DNA of 43,314 nt from Psychrobacter lutiphocae DSM 21542 (GCF_000382145.1 NZ_KB907625.1:80291-123604), one strand, 5' to 3'. Numbered from the stretch's first letter, positions 25,081 through 34,538 are shown. A program made the numbers and translations. The notes: generated by a model not told the origin, from the sequence alone.

Positions 25081-25305
25081 GGCGTATTCTCTTAGTTGTC
25101 TTTAATAAACTTCTAGCTTTAATGGATTTCTAGCAAACTTTGGATATGGTTAATAAAACTTACGGCTAAATAGCGGTTATCGTTTTTGCATCTGTCAGTC
25201 TTCGAGTATTTGAATCTTGCATTTTTTGTTGCAATTTATCTGAATGACTCGTGTTATTTATCGAAATGGCTCGTGTTATTTTTCTAAACGACTAATATTC
25301 TGGCG

Positions 25306-26706
25306 CTATTTACCAATACAGAAGCTGCCAAAAATACGACCTAGTAAGTCATCGGCGCTAAATTCACCGGTAATCTCACCCAGACTATACTGGCCTTGTC
25401 GCAAGCTTTCAGCGACCAGCTCACCGGCTTGATAGGCTACCAATTGCTCATGGGCATCCGCTAAATGCTGTTGGGTGCGTCTGAGTGCATCAATGTGGCG
25501 GGTACGGGCTATTAGGCTATTTTCAGGGGGATGAAAGCCGACTTTGTCACACAAGGTGGTGATTAGTTGCTCAATACCTTCTGATGTTTCACATGAAACA
25601 TTAATTTGCTGATAACCGGCAACTGTCTCTTGATCAGCCAAGTGTGGCGAGTCACCCTGCTCAACCAAATCTCTCTTATTGCCGATAAGCAATAGCTTGC
25701 TGGTATCGAAGCTTGGTGCGCCTGTATCCGTGCTACCAAATAGCTCAGTGGCTAATTCAATAGGGTCTTCTTGCTGCGATAAATCATACACCAAAAGTAG
25801 CAGATCTGCTTGCTTAATGGCATCGCGTGCTCGCTCGATACCAATGCGCTCTACCGCATCTGTGGTGTCTCGTAAACCAGCGGTATCTGTGAGATGAATG
25901 GTTAACCCATTGAGCACAATGGTCTCTTGCAGTGTGTCTCGAGTGGTGCCTGCCACGTCGGTGACAATCGCACGCTCTTGCCCTGCCAGACTATTTAGCA
26001 AGCTTGATTTGCCCGCATTAGGTCGCCCTGCAAGCACCACATGTACCCCATCCCGCAGTAGCTGACCTTGCTGTGCAGTCGCCATAATAGTGGCTAGCTT
26101 CTTCTGAATGGCAGACAACTTACCTTCAATAACCCCATCACTTAAAAAGTCGACATCCTCTTCGTCCGGAAAGTCTATTGATGCTTCGACATACAATCTT
26201 AGCTCAATCAAGGCTTCTAAGATGTCATTAATCTTCACCGAAAAAGCACCGGTTAATGAGCGAATGGCACTACTGGCGGCAGCGGCACTGGTTGCATCAA
26301 TCGCATCAGCAATGGCCTCTGCTTGCAGTAAGTCCAGCTTGTCATTTTCGAAGGCACGATAAGAAAACTCTCCAGCTTGCGCTTGATGTGCGCCCAGCTC
26401 GAATACACGGGCGAGCATCTGGTTTTGTAGAATCATGCCGCCATGACCTTGCAACTCGATGACATCCTCTCCTGTGAACGAATGAGGTGCTTTAAAGTAG
26501 AGTACCAGCCCTTCATCTAGCACATTGTGATCGGCGTCATAAAAACGGCAAAAACTGGCTAATCTTGGTGTAAAACTGTCTTTACCAGTCAGTTGGCAGG
26601 CAATTTGGTAGGCCTTGGATCCAGACAGGCGGATGATACCCACACCGCCTCGACCCACTGGGGTCGCAATGGCGGCAATTGTTTTTGTCTGTGATATCTG
26701 TGTCAT
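25306..26706 (-). CDS. mnmE: tRNA modification GTPase MnmE
   Basis: 466 residues. With MnmG it installs the cmnm5 group at U34 of tRNA. The N-terminal THF-binding domain (IAAIATPVGRGGVGIIRLSG, residues 9-28) is followed by a helical domain, an inserted G domain with GRPNAGKSSLLNSL (about 226), DVAGTTRD, DTAGLRDT and NKRD, and the C-terminal CIGK containing the catalytic cysteine. The parS-like site at 25585 lies in the G domain (NVSCETSEG). Downstream are 225 bases to nrdR with no clear terminator. mnmG is not in the window. Confidence 0.97.
   Translation of the reverse strand: MTQISQTKTIAAIATPVGRGGVGIIRLSGSKAYQIACQLTGKDSFTPRLASFCRFYDADHNVLDEGLVLYFKAPHSFTGEDVIELQGHGGMILQNQMLARVFELGAHQAQAGEFSYRAFENDKLDLLQAEAIADAIDATSAAAASSAIRSLTGAFSVKINDILEALIELRLYVEASIDFPDEEDVDFLSDGVIEGKLSAIQKKLATIMATAQQGQLLRDGVHVVLAGRPNAGKSSLLNSLAGQERAIVTDVAGTTRDTLQETIVLNGLTIHLTDTAGLRDTTDAVERIGIERARDAIKQADLLLLVYDLSQQEDPIELATELFGSTDTGAPSFDTSKLLLIGNKRDLVEQGDSPHLADQETVAGYQQINVSCETSEGIEQLITTLCDKVGFHPPENSLIARTRHIDALRRTQQHLADAHEQLVAYQAGELVAESLRQGQYSLGEITGEFSADDLLGRIFGSFCIGK
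25585..25600. promoter_or_regulatory. parS-like site (one mismatch) inside mnmE
   Basis: TGTTTCACATGAAACA; the only change is at the central CG (ACATG for ACGTG), the same change as in the 23321 site. Confidence 0.6.
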
Positions 26707-27019
26707 AAAAATGGGCTCAATTTGAATGGTGATATTGGGTTTGATGTGATAAGAATAGAGTTAATAAGCTTATAGTAGGTGCTTGGTGAGTGATATTCAA
26801 CATAAGTTAGTAAGCTGTTTTTCGCTGAGGGACGAAGCGCGCGTCACTGTGGATAGAAACAAGGGATAGGAAGAGGCATATTTGGTAGGGTGAAAATAGC
26901 CCAGATGCTGAGGCTATGCTTTTTGTTTTTTGCTGTTGTCTTAGTTTTTTTCTTAGCTTTTTGGGGCTGGTTATGAGGGTTATCAATCCAATATTCGTTA
27001 AAAAAGCAGACAAAATAAA

Positions 27020-27047
27020 AGCGCCCATATTGATGAATATGGGCGCT
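27020..27047 (-). terminator. Terminator of yidC
   Basis: Perfect 11-bp arms AGCGCCCATAT / ATATGGGCGCT with a 6-base loop, followed on the minus strand by TTTATTTTG. It lies 34 bases after the yidC stop and separates yidC from mnmE. In the rest of the 374-base spacer (26707-27080) I see no gene. Confidence 0.92.
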
Positions 27048-27080
27048 AATTTGTTCATTCAGTTCGATTAAATGCTGCGC

Positions 27081-28799
27081 TTAACTTGCGGCGTTGGCGG
27101 CTTTTTCACGCTGTTCTTTTTCAACTTTTTTGTTGACTAAGTACTGCTGACCCATGGTAAATAAGTTGTTCACGGTCCAGTATAGTACCAAGCCTGCTGG
27201 GAAGAATAGCATGAATAAGGTGAAGATAATTGGTAAGAATTTCATCACTTTGGCTTGCATTGGATCAGTCGGCTGCGGGCTAAACGACTGCTGCGCAAAC
27301 ATACTGGCACCCATCAAGATAGGTAGGATGAACCAAGGATCCATCGATGACAAGTCTTGAATCCATAAAATCCATGGTGCATGACGTAACTCAACGCTTT
27401 CTACCAGCATGTAGTACAGGCCAAGGAAGATAGGCATTTGCAGTAAGATAGGTAGACAACCCGCCATTGGATTGACCTTCTCTTCTTTGTAAATCGCCAT
27501 CATCTCTTGTGACATCTTCATGCGGTCATCGCCATGCTCTTCTTTCAATGCAGCCAGACGTGGCGCTAGAGCGCGCATTTTTGCCATTGAATAGTAGCTT
27601 TTGTGCGAGATCCACATCAAGGCCAACTTCACTGATAAGGTCAAACCAATAATCGCCCAACCCCAGTTACCGACTACGCTATGAATGGTCGATAGGATTA
27701 AGAATAAGAACTTAGAAATTGGCCATGCCCAACCATAATCAACAGTTTTCTCAAAGCCTGGTGCAAAACCTTTTAGCTGCTCTTGTACTTTTGGACCAGC
27801 GTATAAGGTCGCATTAACGTTGATTTGTTTGTTAACTGGAACGGCCAGAGGCTGACTCAGCATACCAATAATGTAGTCGCCATTGGCGGTTTCACGGCTA
27901 AAGAATTTGCCGGTAAAGTTGCCTGGTGTCCAAGCTGAAACGAAATAATGCTGTACGATACCAACCCAACCTTTGCTGCTGTTGGCGGTTAATTCACCAT
28001 CGTTAAAGTTTTTAAATTTAAGTTTGTTGTATTCGTCATTGGGTACGCCCCAAGCGCCGCCTAAGTAGGTTGCCATACTTAGTGCACCTTTGCCATCCAT
28101 GCCAGGATCTTTGCTGCTGTCACGCTTTAATTGAGCAAACAAGGTACCGTTCCAGTCTTTGTCTGTGGTGTTATTAATGTTGTAGTTAACATTGATTGGG
28201 TATTTGCCACGAGTGAAGACAAAGGTCTTGGTCACACGCAAACCATCTTGCTCATATACCAAAGGCACTTCTAGGATATCTTGACCTGGCTGCATGTCAT
28301 AACTGCTAGATTGATAGCTGTATTTTGCAGGGTTACCTGGCTTATCAATGCCATCACCATTGTTATTGAAATCAATCAAACCAGACTGAGCAATATAGAC
28401 ACGCTGAGCTGAGTTCTCTAATAAGACAAACGGATTTTCACTATCTAAAGTCGCATTATAATCACGCAATGCAGCATATACTAAGTTACCGCCTTGAGGA
28501 TCAATTTTGACTTGGTAGCGATCTGTTGTGACATTAATCAGCTGATCTGATGCCACTTCAGTGGTCTCACCCACTTGTGGGGTGCCAGGAATGTCCGTCA
28601 CTGATGACACAGGAATATCACTGTCACTGACGCCAGAGCTGGTTGGAATGTCTGAACCAGTCGTGGTGGATACAGAAGGGGTTACTGCGTCTGCTGATGG
28701 GGCTGGCGCATTGGCATAGTCTTTTTGCCATGCTAGCACCAACAAATAAGCGGTAATCAGCATCGCAATGATGATGAGCACCCGTAGTATCTTTTGCAT
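27081..28799 (-). CDS. yidC: Membrane protein insertase YidC
   Basis: 572 residues. It inserts proteins into the inner membrane alone or with SecYEG. An N-terminal TM helix (residues 4-24) is followed by a Ser/Thr/Pro-rich linker, a large periplasmic domain (about 85-345), then the conserved core: WAWPISKFLFLILSTIHSVVGNWG, LAALKEEHGDDRMKMSQEMMAIYKEEKVNPMAGCLPILLQMPIFLGLYYML (with the positive C1 hairpin) and the last helices to about 555. It ends with a charged tail. A 383-base spacer separates it from yidD, although these genes are usually almost adjacent. Confidence 0.97.
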   Translation of the reverse strand: MQKILRVLIIIAMLITAYLLVLAWQKDYANAPAPSADAVTPSVSTTTGSDIPTSSGVSDSDIPVSSVTDIPGTPQVGETTEVASDQLINVTTDRYQVKIDPQGGNLVYAALRDYNATLDSENPFVLLENSAQRVYIAQSGLIDFNNNGDGIDKPGNPAKYSYQSSSYDMQPGQDILEVPLVYEQDGLRVTKTFVFTRGKYPINVNYNINNTTDKDWNGTLFAQLKRDSSKDPGMDGKGALSMATYLGGAWGVPNDEYNKLKFKNFNDGELTANSSKGWVGIVQHYFVSAWTPGNFTGKFFSRETANGDYIIGMLSQPLAVPVNKQINVNATLYAGPKVQEQLKGFAPGFEKTVDYGWAWPISKFLFLILSTIHSVVGNWGWAIIGLTLSVKLALMWISHKSYYSMAKMRALAPRLAALKEEHGDDRMKMSQEMMAIYKEEKVNPMAGCLPILLQMPIFLGLYYMLVESVELRHAPWILWIQDLSSMDPWFILPILMGASMFAQQSFSPQPTDPMQAKVMKFLPIIFTLFMLFFPAGLVLYWTVNNLFTMGQQYLVNKKVEKEQREKAANAAS

Positions 28800-28874
28800 A
28801 AGATTGTCCTAAACAACTCAAAATGAATGTTCTAAAAATGTTATAAAAATTAAAACCAAAACAAGGCAAACGTT

Positions 28875-28936
28875 ATGATTACGCCTTACCCAACAAGATA
28901 AAACTATGATTACGCCTTACCCAAAAAGATAAAACA
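28875..28936. repeat. 31-bp tandem duplication upstream of yidC
   Basis: Two adjacent 31-bp units, each beginning ATGATTACGCCTTACCCA, with two base differences near their ends. They lie 76 bases before the yidC ATG, where a promoter or leader would be. The remaining spacer 28937-29182 also has an inverted repeat CTGTTTT-TAAGCC-AAAACAG (29104-29123); nothing else is seen. Confidence 0.9.
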
Positions 28937-29182
28937 ATGTATTACTCTACAATTATGTTTTATAAACAAACAGCAGGGCTAGTGGCTCTTTTTTGCTAAC
29001 CAAAACAACCTTGTTAAAGTAGCTTGTATGGCGTAAATAACCTTAAAAACGTTTACAAAATGGTCACTATTTTACTAAAAAACCATGGTAAATGATATAG
29101 AATCTGTTTTTAAGCCAAAACAGCCGCTGCTCATGCGAAAACTACACCCCTAATCAGGGTAAGTAATCAATTAAGAATTGGA

Positions 29183-29605
29183 TTAGCCTAACACATTATT
29201 AGTGCGCTGCATCTGCGCATTAAGTCGAGCGCTATAACTGCTGTTGTCTTGATAAACACCACGCTCAATCAACATTGTTTCACGTGAAACAGTAGGGAGT
29301 GACTTTAAAGCTGTCCCCTGTTCCATCTTAACAACTGGGTAAAACAGATCTTTATATAAAGGCAAAGGCACAAAATCAATACCATGACCACCCAATGGAT
29401 GACAGCGACAAATACGCTTCACTGTCAACAGTCCACCCCTACCCGCACCATGCCAACTGATGGCTTGCTTACCGTATTCAGAACAAGTTGGGTAATATCG
29501 GCAACGTGCGGGTAGCACAGGACTGATAAAGGTTTGATAACTTTTGATAATGAGCAGTAAGATACGTGACGCTAAGTTGACTCGGGGGTTGCTTGTGTTA
29601 GCCAT
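29183..29605 (-). CDS. yidD: Membrane protein insertion efficiency factor YidD
   Basis: 140 residues. The conserved core is [35 protein letters not shown] (residues 16-50) with its cysteines, then [17 protein letters not shown]. It is a small membrane-associated protein that helps YidC-dependent insertion. It is about 55 residues longer than typical (about 85); the extra C-terminal part ([22 protein letters not shown]...) contains a perfect parS site in its DNA. It follows rnpA by 18 nt, so they are co-transcribed. Confidence 0.92.
   Translation of the reverse strand: MANTSNPRVNLASRILLLIIKSYQTFISPVLPARCRYYPTCSEYGKQAISWHGAGRGGLLTVKRICRCHPLGGHGIDFVPLPLYKDLFYPVVKMEQGTALKSLPTVSRETMLIERGVYQDNSSYSARLNAQMQRTNNVLG
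29276..29291. promoter_or_regulatory. parS site, perfect, inside yidD
   Basis: TGTTTCACGTGAAACA, exact. It lies about 2.2 kb from oriC and encodes VSRET in the C-terminal extension of YidD. Confidence 0.9.
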
Positions 29606-29623
29606 TTGCTTTACTCATATTGC

Positions 29624-30004
29624 CTACACAGTTTGCCTTTTTTGAACCACTTTATGTTTATGTTTTATTTTGACCAGCAACTCTTGTATTTCTTGCGTTA
29701 ACTGAATGTTGGTTAATGCTTTTGGCGATTTTTTGACAATAAATATCATATCTAATGCAGGTAAATCACCATGACTGTGACGAAACTGCTCTCGTATCAG
29801 ACGCTTGATACGATTTCGAGCAACCGCTGTCGGAATCTTCTTTTTGGTAATTGCCATACCCAATCTTGCTTGAGTGCGATTAGAGGAATAAGCAAATGCC
29901 ATTAGATGTGTTTGATGCACTTTAAACAACGGCTGGTTAAATACCTGTTTAAACTCATCTGGCTTTAATAAACGCTTTGTTTTGGGATAACTATAATCGG
30001 TCAT
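29624..30004 (-). CDS. rnpA: Ribonuclease P protein component
   Basis: 126 residues. It binds the RNase P RNA and helps tRNA 5' processing. The RNR signature ARLGMAITKKKIPTAVARNRIKRLIREQFR (residues 46-75) is intact, and FIVKKSPKAL follows. The C-terminus is strongly basic. It is separated from rpmH by 348 bases and a strong terminator, so it likely has its own promoter; the usual rpmH-rnpA pair is uncoupled here. Confidence 0.96.
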   Translation of the reverse strand: MTDYSYPKTKRLLKPDEFKQVFNQPLFKVHQTHLMAFAYSSNRTQARLGMAITKKKIPTAVARNRIKRLIREQFRHSHGDLPALDMIFIVKKSPKALTNIQLTQEIQELLVKIKHKHKVVQKRQTV

Positions 30005-30174
30005 GGTTGGTCAATATACCTAAATTAGATAGCGTAAAACAGCATAATTAGTAACAACAACACCTTGAACAACAACATCAACCATTGACGTCTGTATGTC
30101 TATTAAGGATGTTAGGTGTCGAGGGTGCTATATACGTTATTTGGATGTCGTGTTTTTTGGATGCTATAAGCAAA

Positions 30175-30201
30175 AAAAGCACCTAATAACTAGGTGCTTT
30201 T
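30175..30201 (-). terminator. Terminator after rpmH
   Basis: Perfect 11-bp arms AAAAGCACCTA / TAGGTGCTTTT with a 5-base loop, followed on the minus strand by a T-run. It lies between rpmH and rnpA. Confidence 0.9.
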
Positions 30202-30263
30202 AATACAATAAAAATCAATGTGCCTATCATAAGTTGTCAGTATTGTGTCTTACCAGATAACCC

Positions 30264-30324
30264 AATACTAAGTTTATCAAAACTAAGTTTATCAATACTA
30301 GGGTTTATCAAAACTAAGTTTATT
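30264..30324. repeat. 15-bp tandem repeat, four imperfect copies
   Basis: Units AATACTAAGTTTATC, AAAACTAAGTTTATC, a 16-base AATACTAGGGTTTATC and AAAACTAAGTTTATT lie in tandem just after the rpmH stop, in the 30005-30352 spacer. Confidence 0.85.
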
Positions 30325-30352
30325 TAGTATCGGCAAGTCGGTAAAAGTCTAA

Positions 30353-30487
30353 CTATACTGTTAAACGATGACGACCTTTTGCACGGCGACGTGCTAAAAC
30401 TTGACGGCCTTTTTTAGTTGCCATACGAGCACGGAAACCGTGAGTGCGCTTGCGTTTGATAACGCTTGGCTGGAATGTACGTTTCAT
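30353..30487 (-). CDS. rpmH: Large ribosomal subunit protein bL34
   Basis: 44 residues, found by reading the minus strand: it begins [19 protein letters not shown], continues [20 protein letters not shown] and ends HRLTV with a TAG stop at 30353-30355. This is the near-universal L34 sequence and length. It faces away from oriC and dnaA. AAAGG lies upstream of the ATG (30487-30485). Confidence 0.98.
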   Translation of the reverse strand: MKRTFQPSVIKRKRTHGFRARMATKKGRQVLARRRAKGRHRLTV

Positions 30488-30633
30488 AAATCACCTTTGA
30501 CAGCAAAGAAAAGAATGTAAATTTTAAATAAATAGAGTTTACTAAGAATTTGTAGTAGCAAGCGATTATGCCATATCAGTTGCTTAGTGTCAATACAAAG
30601 AAGCGTTTTTAAAACGATAGACATAAGCCTACC

Positions 30634-30671
30634 AAACTAAAACTAAAACTAAAACTAAAACTAAAACTAAA
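30634..30671. repeat. Hexanucleotide repeat (AAACTA)6 near oriC
   Basis: Six AAACTA units and a partial, at the start of an A-rich, C-poor stretch (30640-30830) on the rpmH side of the origin. It is part of the 1307-base gene-free rpmH-dnaA spacer (30488-31794). Confidence 0.95.
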
Positions 30672-30853
30672 CATAATAAGCACAATAAACAAATAGTTAA
30701 ATTTAACTAAATAAAAATAAGAAAAGCAATAAACAAAATACAGTTATACAATAAGAAAAACTTAACAAAAAAACACCGAAAATAATACGATTAAATCAAT
30801 AAAAACTAAATAGTAAAGATTAAAAAATCATCTTTACTGACTTTTGGTCAATA

Positions 30854-30926
30854 TATAATCAAAGCAGTCTAAAATGGTTGCAAGATATGCGAATGCAAGT
30901 ACTACTCATGTAGGCTTAGCGAGCTT
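30854..30926 (+). repeat. Diverged 73-bp dispersed repeat, copy B
   Basis: Gap-free partner of 18647-18719 (see there), lying inside the rpmH-dnaA spacer. An open frame starting at 30874 covers it but has no family resemblance and is treated as spurious. Confidence 0.5.
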
Positions 30927-31447
30927 TAGTGGTTCTCTAATCATAATGGCAATGATGTTATCTGCGTATTTTTCTAGTCTAACTACAATTAATCTTGTTT
31001 TTATTACCACTTCCAAAATAAAGACAGGTTCTAGTATTTTTTGCCCAACCAAACGTAACCTTCAATTATATCTGCTGGTAATTAAACCTGTTGCTAATGA
31101 AGTATGCTAGGTAAAACCACAGTTAGCACAAAAGTTAAGAGTTGGTTGCAAAGAAAGGAGTAGTTATTAGGCTTCCCCTATGTCAAGGTAGTTATTAGTT
31201 ATCAATGCTACTTCTAACTCTATCTTTGATTCTAATTATGATTTAGTCATAACATGTCTTGTTTATTATTTTAGTAGACTAAAATTTTAATAGTTTAGTG
31301 TTTGTGATAGTCATAATACAACCAATTATTATGCAAGTCTTAGGATTTTCTGATGTTTTAGTCAGCTTGTTTTAGAATGGTAATAAGCTTGTAAACCACT
31401 GTTGGTAAAGGTAGCTGTTAAAAAAAACAACATTCGAGTTAAAAAAC

Positions 31448-31655
31448 TTATCCACAGAAATCAGTTTACCCCATAATAATATATATAATAGTTCTTTTGT
31501 TATTATTAGCACCTTGATTATCTGTGCATAACTATAAAAAAGCTAATAAAATCATAATATTATGTTGTGGTTAAAGGTGTTGATAAGCTGTTACTAAAAC
31601 CTGTATAACTTGCTATTTTAAGTTATCCACAACATTAACCACAAAGTTATCCACA
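31448..31655. other. oriC: Chromosomal replication origin (oriC), DnaA-box array
   Basis: Perfect DnaA boxes TTATCCACA at 31448-31456, 31623-31631 and 31647-31655 (plus strand). TTATGCACA, which fits TTATNCACA, lies at 31523-31531 (minus). TTAACCACA-type one-mismatch boxes lie at 31566-31574 (minus) and 31635-31643 (plus). An AT-only run (CATAATAATATATATAATAG, about 31472-31491) follows the first box and would suit the unwinding element. It is directly upstream of dnaA and opposite rpmH, the classic location. The flanks (30930-31440) are AT-rich with no gene seen. Confidence 0.9.
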
Positions 31656-31794
31656 GAATAATTAGGGTGATATTTCTCAATTTGTATGCTAAAGTAACCC
31701 CAATAAATAAGATTGGGTTGCTGAAAATAGCCACCCCATCCCCTATTTTTTGTTGTTTTAAGCGCATCTTTTTTCTATCAAAATAGGATAGGTC

Positions 31795-33189
31795 ATGTCA
31801 GATAGTTTGTCGTTATGGGATAGATGTCTTGATGACTTAAGATATCAGCTCAAAGAAAATGAGTTTACGATGTGGTTGCGTCCATTATCAGCTAATGAGT
31901 ATGGTGACACTTTAGAACTGCTAGCACCCAACCAGTATTTTGTGTCACATGTACAACAACATCACTTTACAGAAATTGAGAAATTGGCCAAACATCATAG
32001 CCAAGGTAGCATAAAGCAGGTTGTGATACAGGTTGAAAGTAGTGTGCAATCAAAACCGACTCATGGGGTTAGTAGTGTTGTCGATAGTATGCAAATATCC
32101 TCTACATCATCGCCAGCATCTGCTACGCTGAAAAAACAAGCTGATACCCCCATCAGTAGTGACAAGGCATTAAGTTATATTAATCCTTTATATACGTTTG
32201 AGACTTTTGTGACTGGTAAATCTAACATGTTGGCCTACAAAGCCTGCTTAGAATTGGGAAAAAAACAGTCTCAAAATCGGCATAATCCTTTGTTTTTGTA
32301 TGGTGCATCTGGTTTGGGTAAAACTCATTTGATGCACTCGGTGGCACATCGGTACCTCAAAATTGGCAAAACTTTTTATTATTTTTCATCCGAAAAATTC
32401 ATTAATCAGCTGGTCTATGCGTTACGTAATCAAAAAATTGAGCAGTTTAAGAAAAAAATTAAACGCGTTGATTTGTTGATTATTGATGATGTGCATGTAT
32501 TGGCTGGGAAAAACAAATCCAGCAGTGAGTTTTTGTCATTATTTGCTGATTTTATGGTAGAAGGCAAACAGGTAATTTTGGCCTCAGATAGGCATCCGTC
32601 ACAGATGACAGAGTTTGATGAGCGCTTTCGCTCAAGGTTTTCATCAGGATTGGCGGTTTCGATTGATCCGCCAGAGATGGAAACACGAATGCAGATTTTG
32701 CAGAAAAAAGCACATCTATCTGGTGTAGAATTACCCAAAGAGTGTGCGCTGTTTATAGCGCAAAACGTGGTATCCAACGTCAGGCGCTTAGAAGGCGCGT
32801 TAAACCAAGTCTTAGCCACTGCCAATTTAACGGGGAATCCTATTGATTTGGATATGGTGCAGTATGCGCTAAAAGACGTGATAGCCATCCGCTCACAGGC
32901 GGTGAGTATGGATAATATTCGCAAAGTCGTTGCCGAATACTATGATGTATCAGTAAAGGATTTGATGAGCAAAAAACGCACCCGTAGTATTGCAAGACCC
33001 AGACAGATTGCGATGGCACTTGCCCGTGAATTAACCAAAGACAGTTTTCCAGATATTGGACAATCCTTTGGCGGTCGTGATCACACCACTGTCATGCATG
33101 CTTGTGATAAGGTGGCAGAATTGCGTCGAGAAGATCCAGTACTGGATAAAGAGTACAAGGCATTGGCGATGACCTTACAAGCTGGGTAG
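31795..33189 (+). CDS. dnaA: Chromosomal replication initiator protein DnaA
   Basis: 464 residues. It binds DnaA boxes and opens oriC. Domain I (residues 1-80, LWDRCLDDLRYQLKENEFTMWLRPL) is followed by a Ser/Gln-rich linker (about 85-125), the AAA+ domain with YTFETFVTGKSNMLAYKA, Walker A GASGLGKTH (about 171-179), Walker B LLIIDDVHVL (about 227-236), sensor FDERFRSRFSSGL, and domain IV with the DNA-binding signature GGRDHTTVMHACDKV (about 425-439). AGGATAGG precedes the ATG. It is probably autoregulated through boxes in the upstream origin. Confidence 0.98.
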   Translation: MSDSLSLWDRCLDDLRYQLKENEFTMWLRPLSANEYGDTLELLAPNQYFVSHVQQHHFTEIEKLAKHHSQGSIKQVVIQVESSVQSKPTHGVSSVVDSMQISSTSSPASATLKKQADTPISSDKALSYINPLYTFETFVTGKSNMLAYKACLELGKKQSQNRHNPLFLYGASGLGKTHLMHSVAHRYLKIGKTFYYFSSEKFINQLVYALRNQKIEQFKKKIKRVDLLIIDDVHVLAGKNKSSSEFLSLFADFMVEGKQVILASDRHPSQMTEFDERFRSRFSSGLAVSIDPPEMETRMQILQKKAHLSGVELPKECALFIAQNVVSNVRRLEGALNQVLATANLTGNPIDLDMVQYALKDVIAIRSQAVSMDNIRKVVAEYYDVSVKDLMSKKRTRSIARPRQIAMALARELTKDSFPDIGQSFGGRDHTTVMHACDKVAELRREDPVLDKEYKALAMTLQAG

Positions 33190-33293
33190 AGTGGGGCATA
33201 CTTACGGTGCATAGCCGTTAATATTTAGTTATACTAGCCATATATGATTAATTTTTGACCCAATTTAAGACCCAATAAAAGAGTCCTATTATT

Positions 33294-34469
33294 ATGCAAC
33301 TGTCGATAAATCGTGAACTGCTGCTAAAAGCCATTAATCTGATTGCTAAGGCGGCAGATAGACGTCATAACATGGTAGTTTTAGGTAATATTAAGCTTGA
33401 GGTTACTGAGCAAGCATTGATTTTGACTGCCTCTGACTTAGAAGTTGAGCTTAGTGCTGAAGTCAAGCTAGGTAATGGAGCTTCAGGTGTAATAGGTGCG
33501 ACAACGCTACCTGCGACCAAGCTACATGAGATATGCAAACTATTGCCAAAAGATGCCCAGATTAATATCAATGCCGAAGGTAATGAGCGCTGTGTCATCA
33601 CTAGTGGTAAAAGTCGATTTATGCTTGGGACATTACCAGCAGCAGACTTTCCTCTTTTAGGAAGTCCTGCTAACGTTACAGCCTTGACTATCAATCGTTT
33701 GGTGCTATTAGATTTGATGACCAAGACTCAGTTTGCCATGGCCATTCAAGATGTGCGCTATTATTTAACAGGTATGTTATTTGAAGTGGAACAGCGGCAA
33801 CTTACCACTGTGGCGACTGATGGACATCGTTTGGCGCTTGCACGTAGTGTAATTGATGTCGCAGATGACTTTACCTTGCAGGCTATTTTGCCTCGCAAAG
33901 CCGTAATTGAACTTGAGCGTTTAGCCAATGAGTTAGGCAAACTGGTGGGGGATAAAGACGGTAGCCTAATCTTAAGCTTTGGCCGTGAGTTTTTGCAAGT
34001 CAGTTTACCGTTTGGAAACGTTGACAGCACAGGTCAAATAGATGACTCAGTAAAGATAACCTTCACCGCACGTTTGATTGATGGTAAGTTTCCTGATTAT
34101 CGCCGAGTGATGCCAACCAACACTGATAAAGTTGCACTGGTAAATAAAGAAAAAATGCTTGATGTACTTAGACGAGTTTCTATTTTAAGTAATGAAAAAT
34201 CACGTGGGGTGATTTTTAAGTTTGCTCAAGATGGATTGGTAGAGGTACGTGCTAATAATGCTGAGCAAGATGAGGCTGTTGAAGCGCTACAAGTTCAGTA
34301 TCAAGGTGAACCTATTGAGTTGTCATTTAATGCCGCTTATTTGCAAGATGTGCTTGATGTGTTAGGCGGTGATGTACAGCTTAATATGAGTCAAGCCAAT
34401 AGCTCGGTATTGGTTAATCAGCACAACGATAGCCAGCATCAGTATGTGATTATGCCAATGCGTATTTAA
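33294..34469 (+). CDS. dnaN: DNA polymerase III beta subunit (sliding clamp)
   Basis: 391 residues. The ring-shaped clamp ties polymerase III to DNA. Three clamp-fold domains are readable: MQLSINRELLLKAINLIAKAADRR..LGNIKLEV (1-120), TRLLIDGKFPDYRRVMP-like FTARLIDGKFPDYRRVMP (about 255), and the C-terminal YQGEPIELSFNAAYLQDVL...YVIMPMRI, which forms the protein-binding pocket. Slightly longer than the usual 366-382. It lies 104 nt after dnaA on the same strand, and is followed by a strong terminator. Confidence 0.97.
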   Translation: MQLSINRELLLKAINLIAKAADRRHNMVVLGNIKLEVTEQALILTASDLEVELSAEVKLGNGASGVIGATTLPATKLHEICKLLPKDAQININAEGNERCVITSGKSRFMLGTLPAADFPLLGSPANVTALTINRLVLLDLMTKTQFAMAIQDVRYYLTGMLFEVEQRQLTTVATDGHRLALARSVIDVADDFTLQAILPRKAVIELERLANELGKLVGDKDGSLILSFGREFLQVSLPFGNVDSTGQIDDSVKITFTARLIDGKFPDYRRVMPTNTDKVALVNKEKMLDVLRRVSILSNEKSRGVIFKFAQDGLVEVRANNAEQDEAVEALQVQYQGEPIELSFNAAYLQDVLDVLGGDVQLNMSQANSSVLVNQHNDSQHQYVIMPMRI

Positions 34470-34504
34470 CGTAATACTCCTTAATCGACGTGGTGTAGCC
34501 CTTT

Positions 34505-34538
34505 AAAAAAGCAAGATCTTGAAGATCTTGCTTTTTTT
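34505..34538 (+). terminator. Terminator after dnaN
   Basis: Arms AAAAAAGCAAGATCTT (34505-34520) and AAGATCTTGCTTTTTT (34522-34537), followed by more T. It uncouples recF from dnaA-dnaN. Confidence 0.92.

Noticed and set aside
26807..27058. Open frame of 83 codons between yidC and mnmE
   Set aside because: It runs through the yidC terminator hairpin, has no recognisable domain and no good ribosome site.
30874..31110. Open frame of 78 codons in the oriC spacer
   Set aside because: It overlaps a dispersed repeat, has no family resemblance, and its composition is like the noncoding flank.
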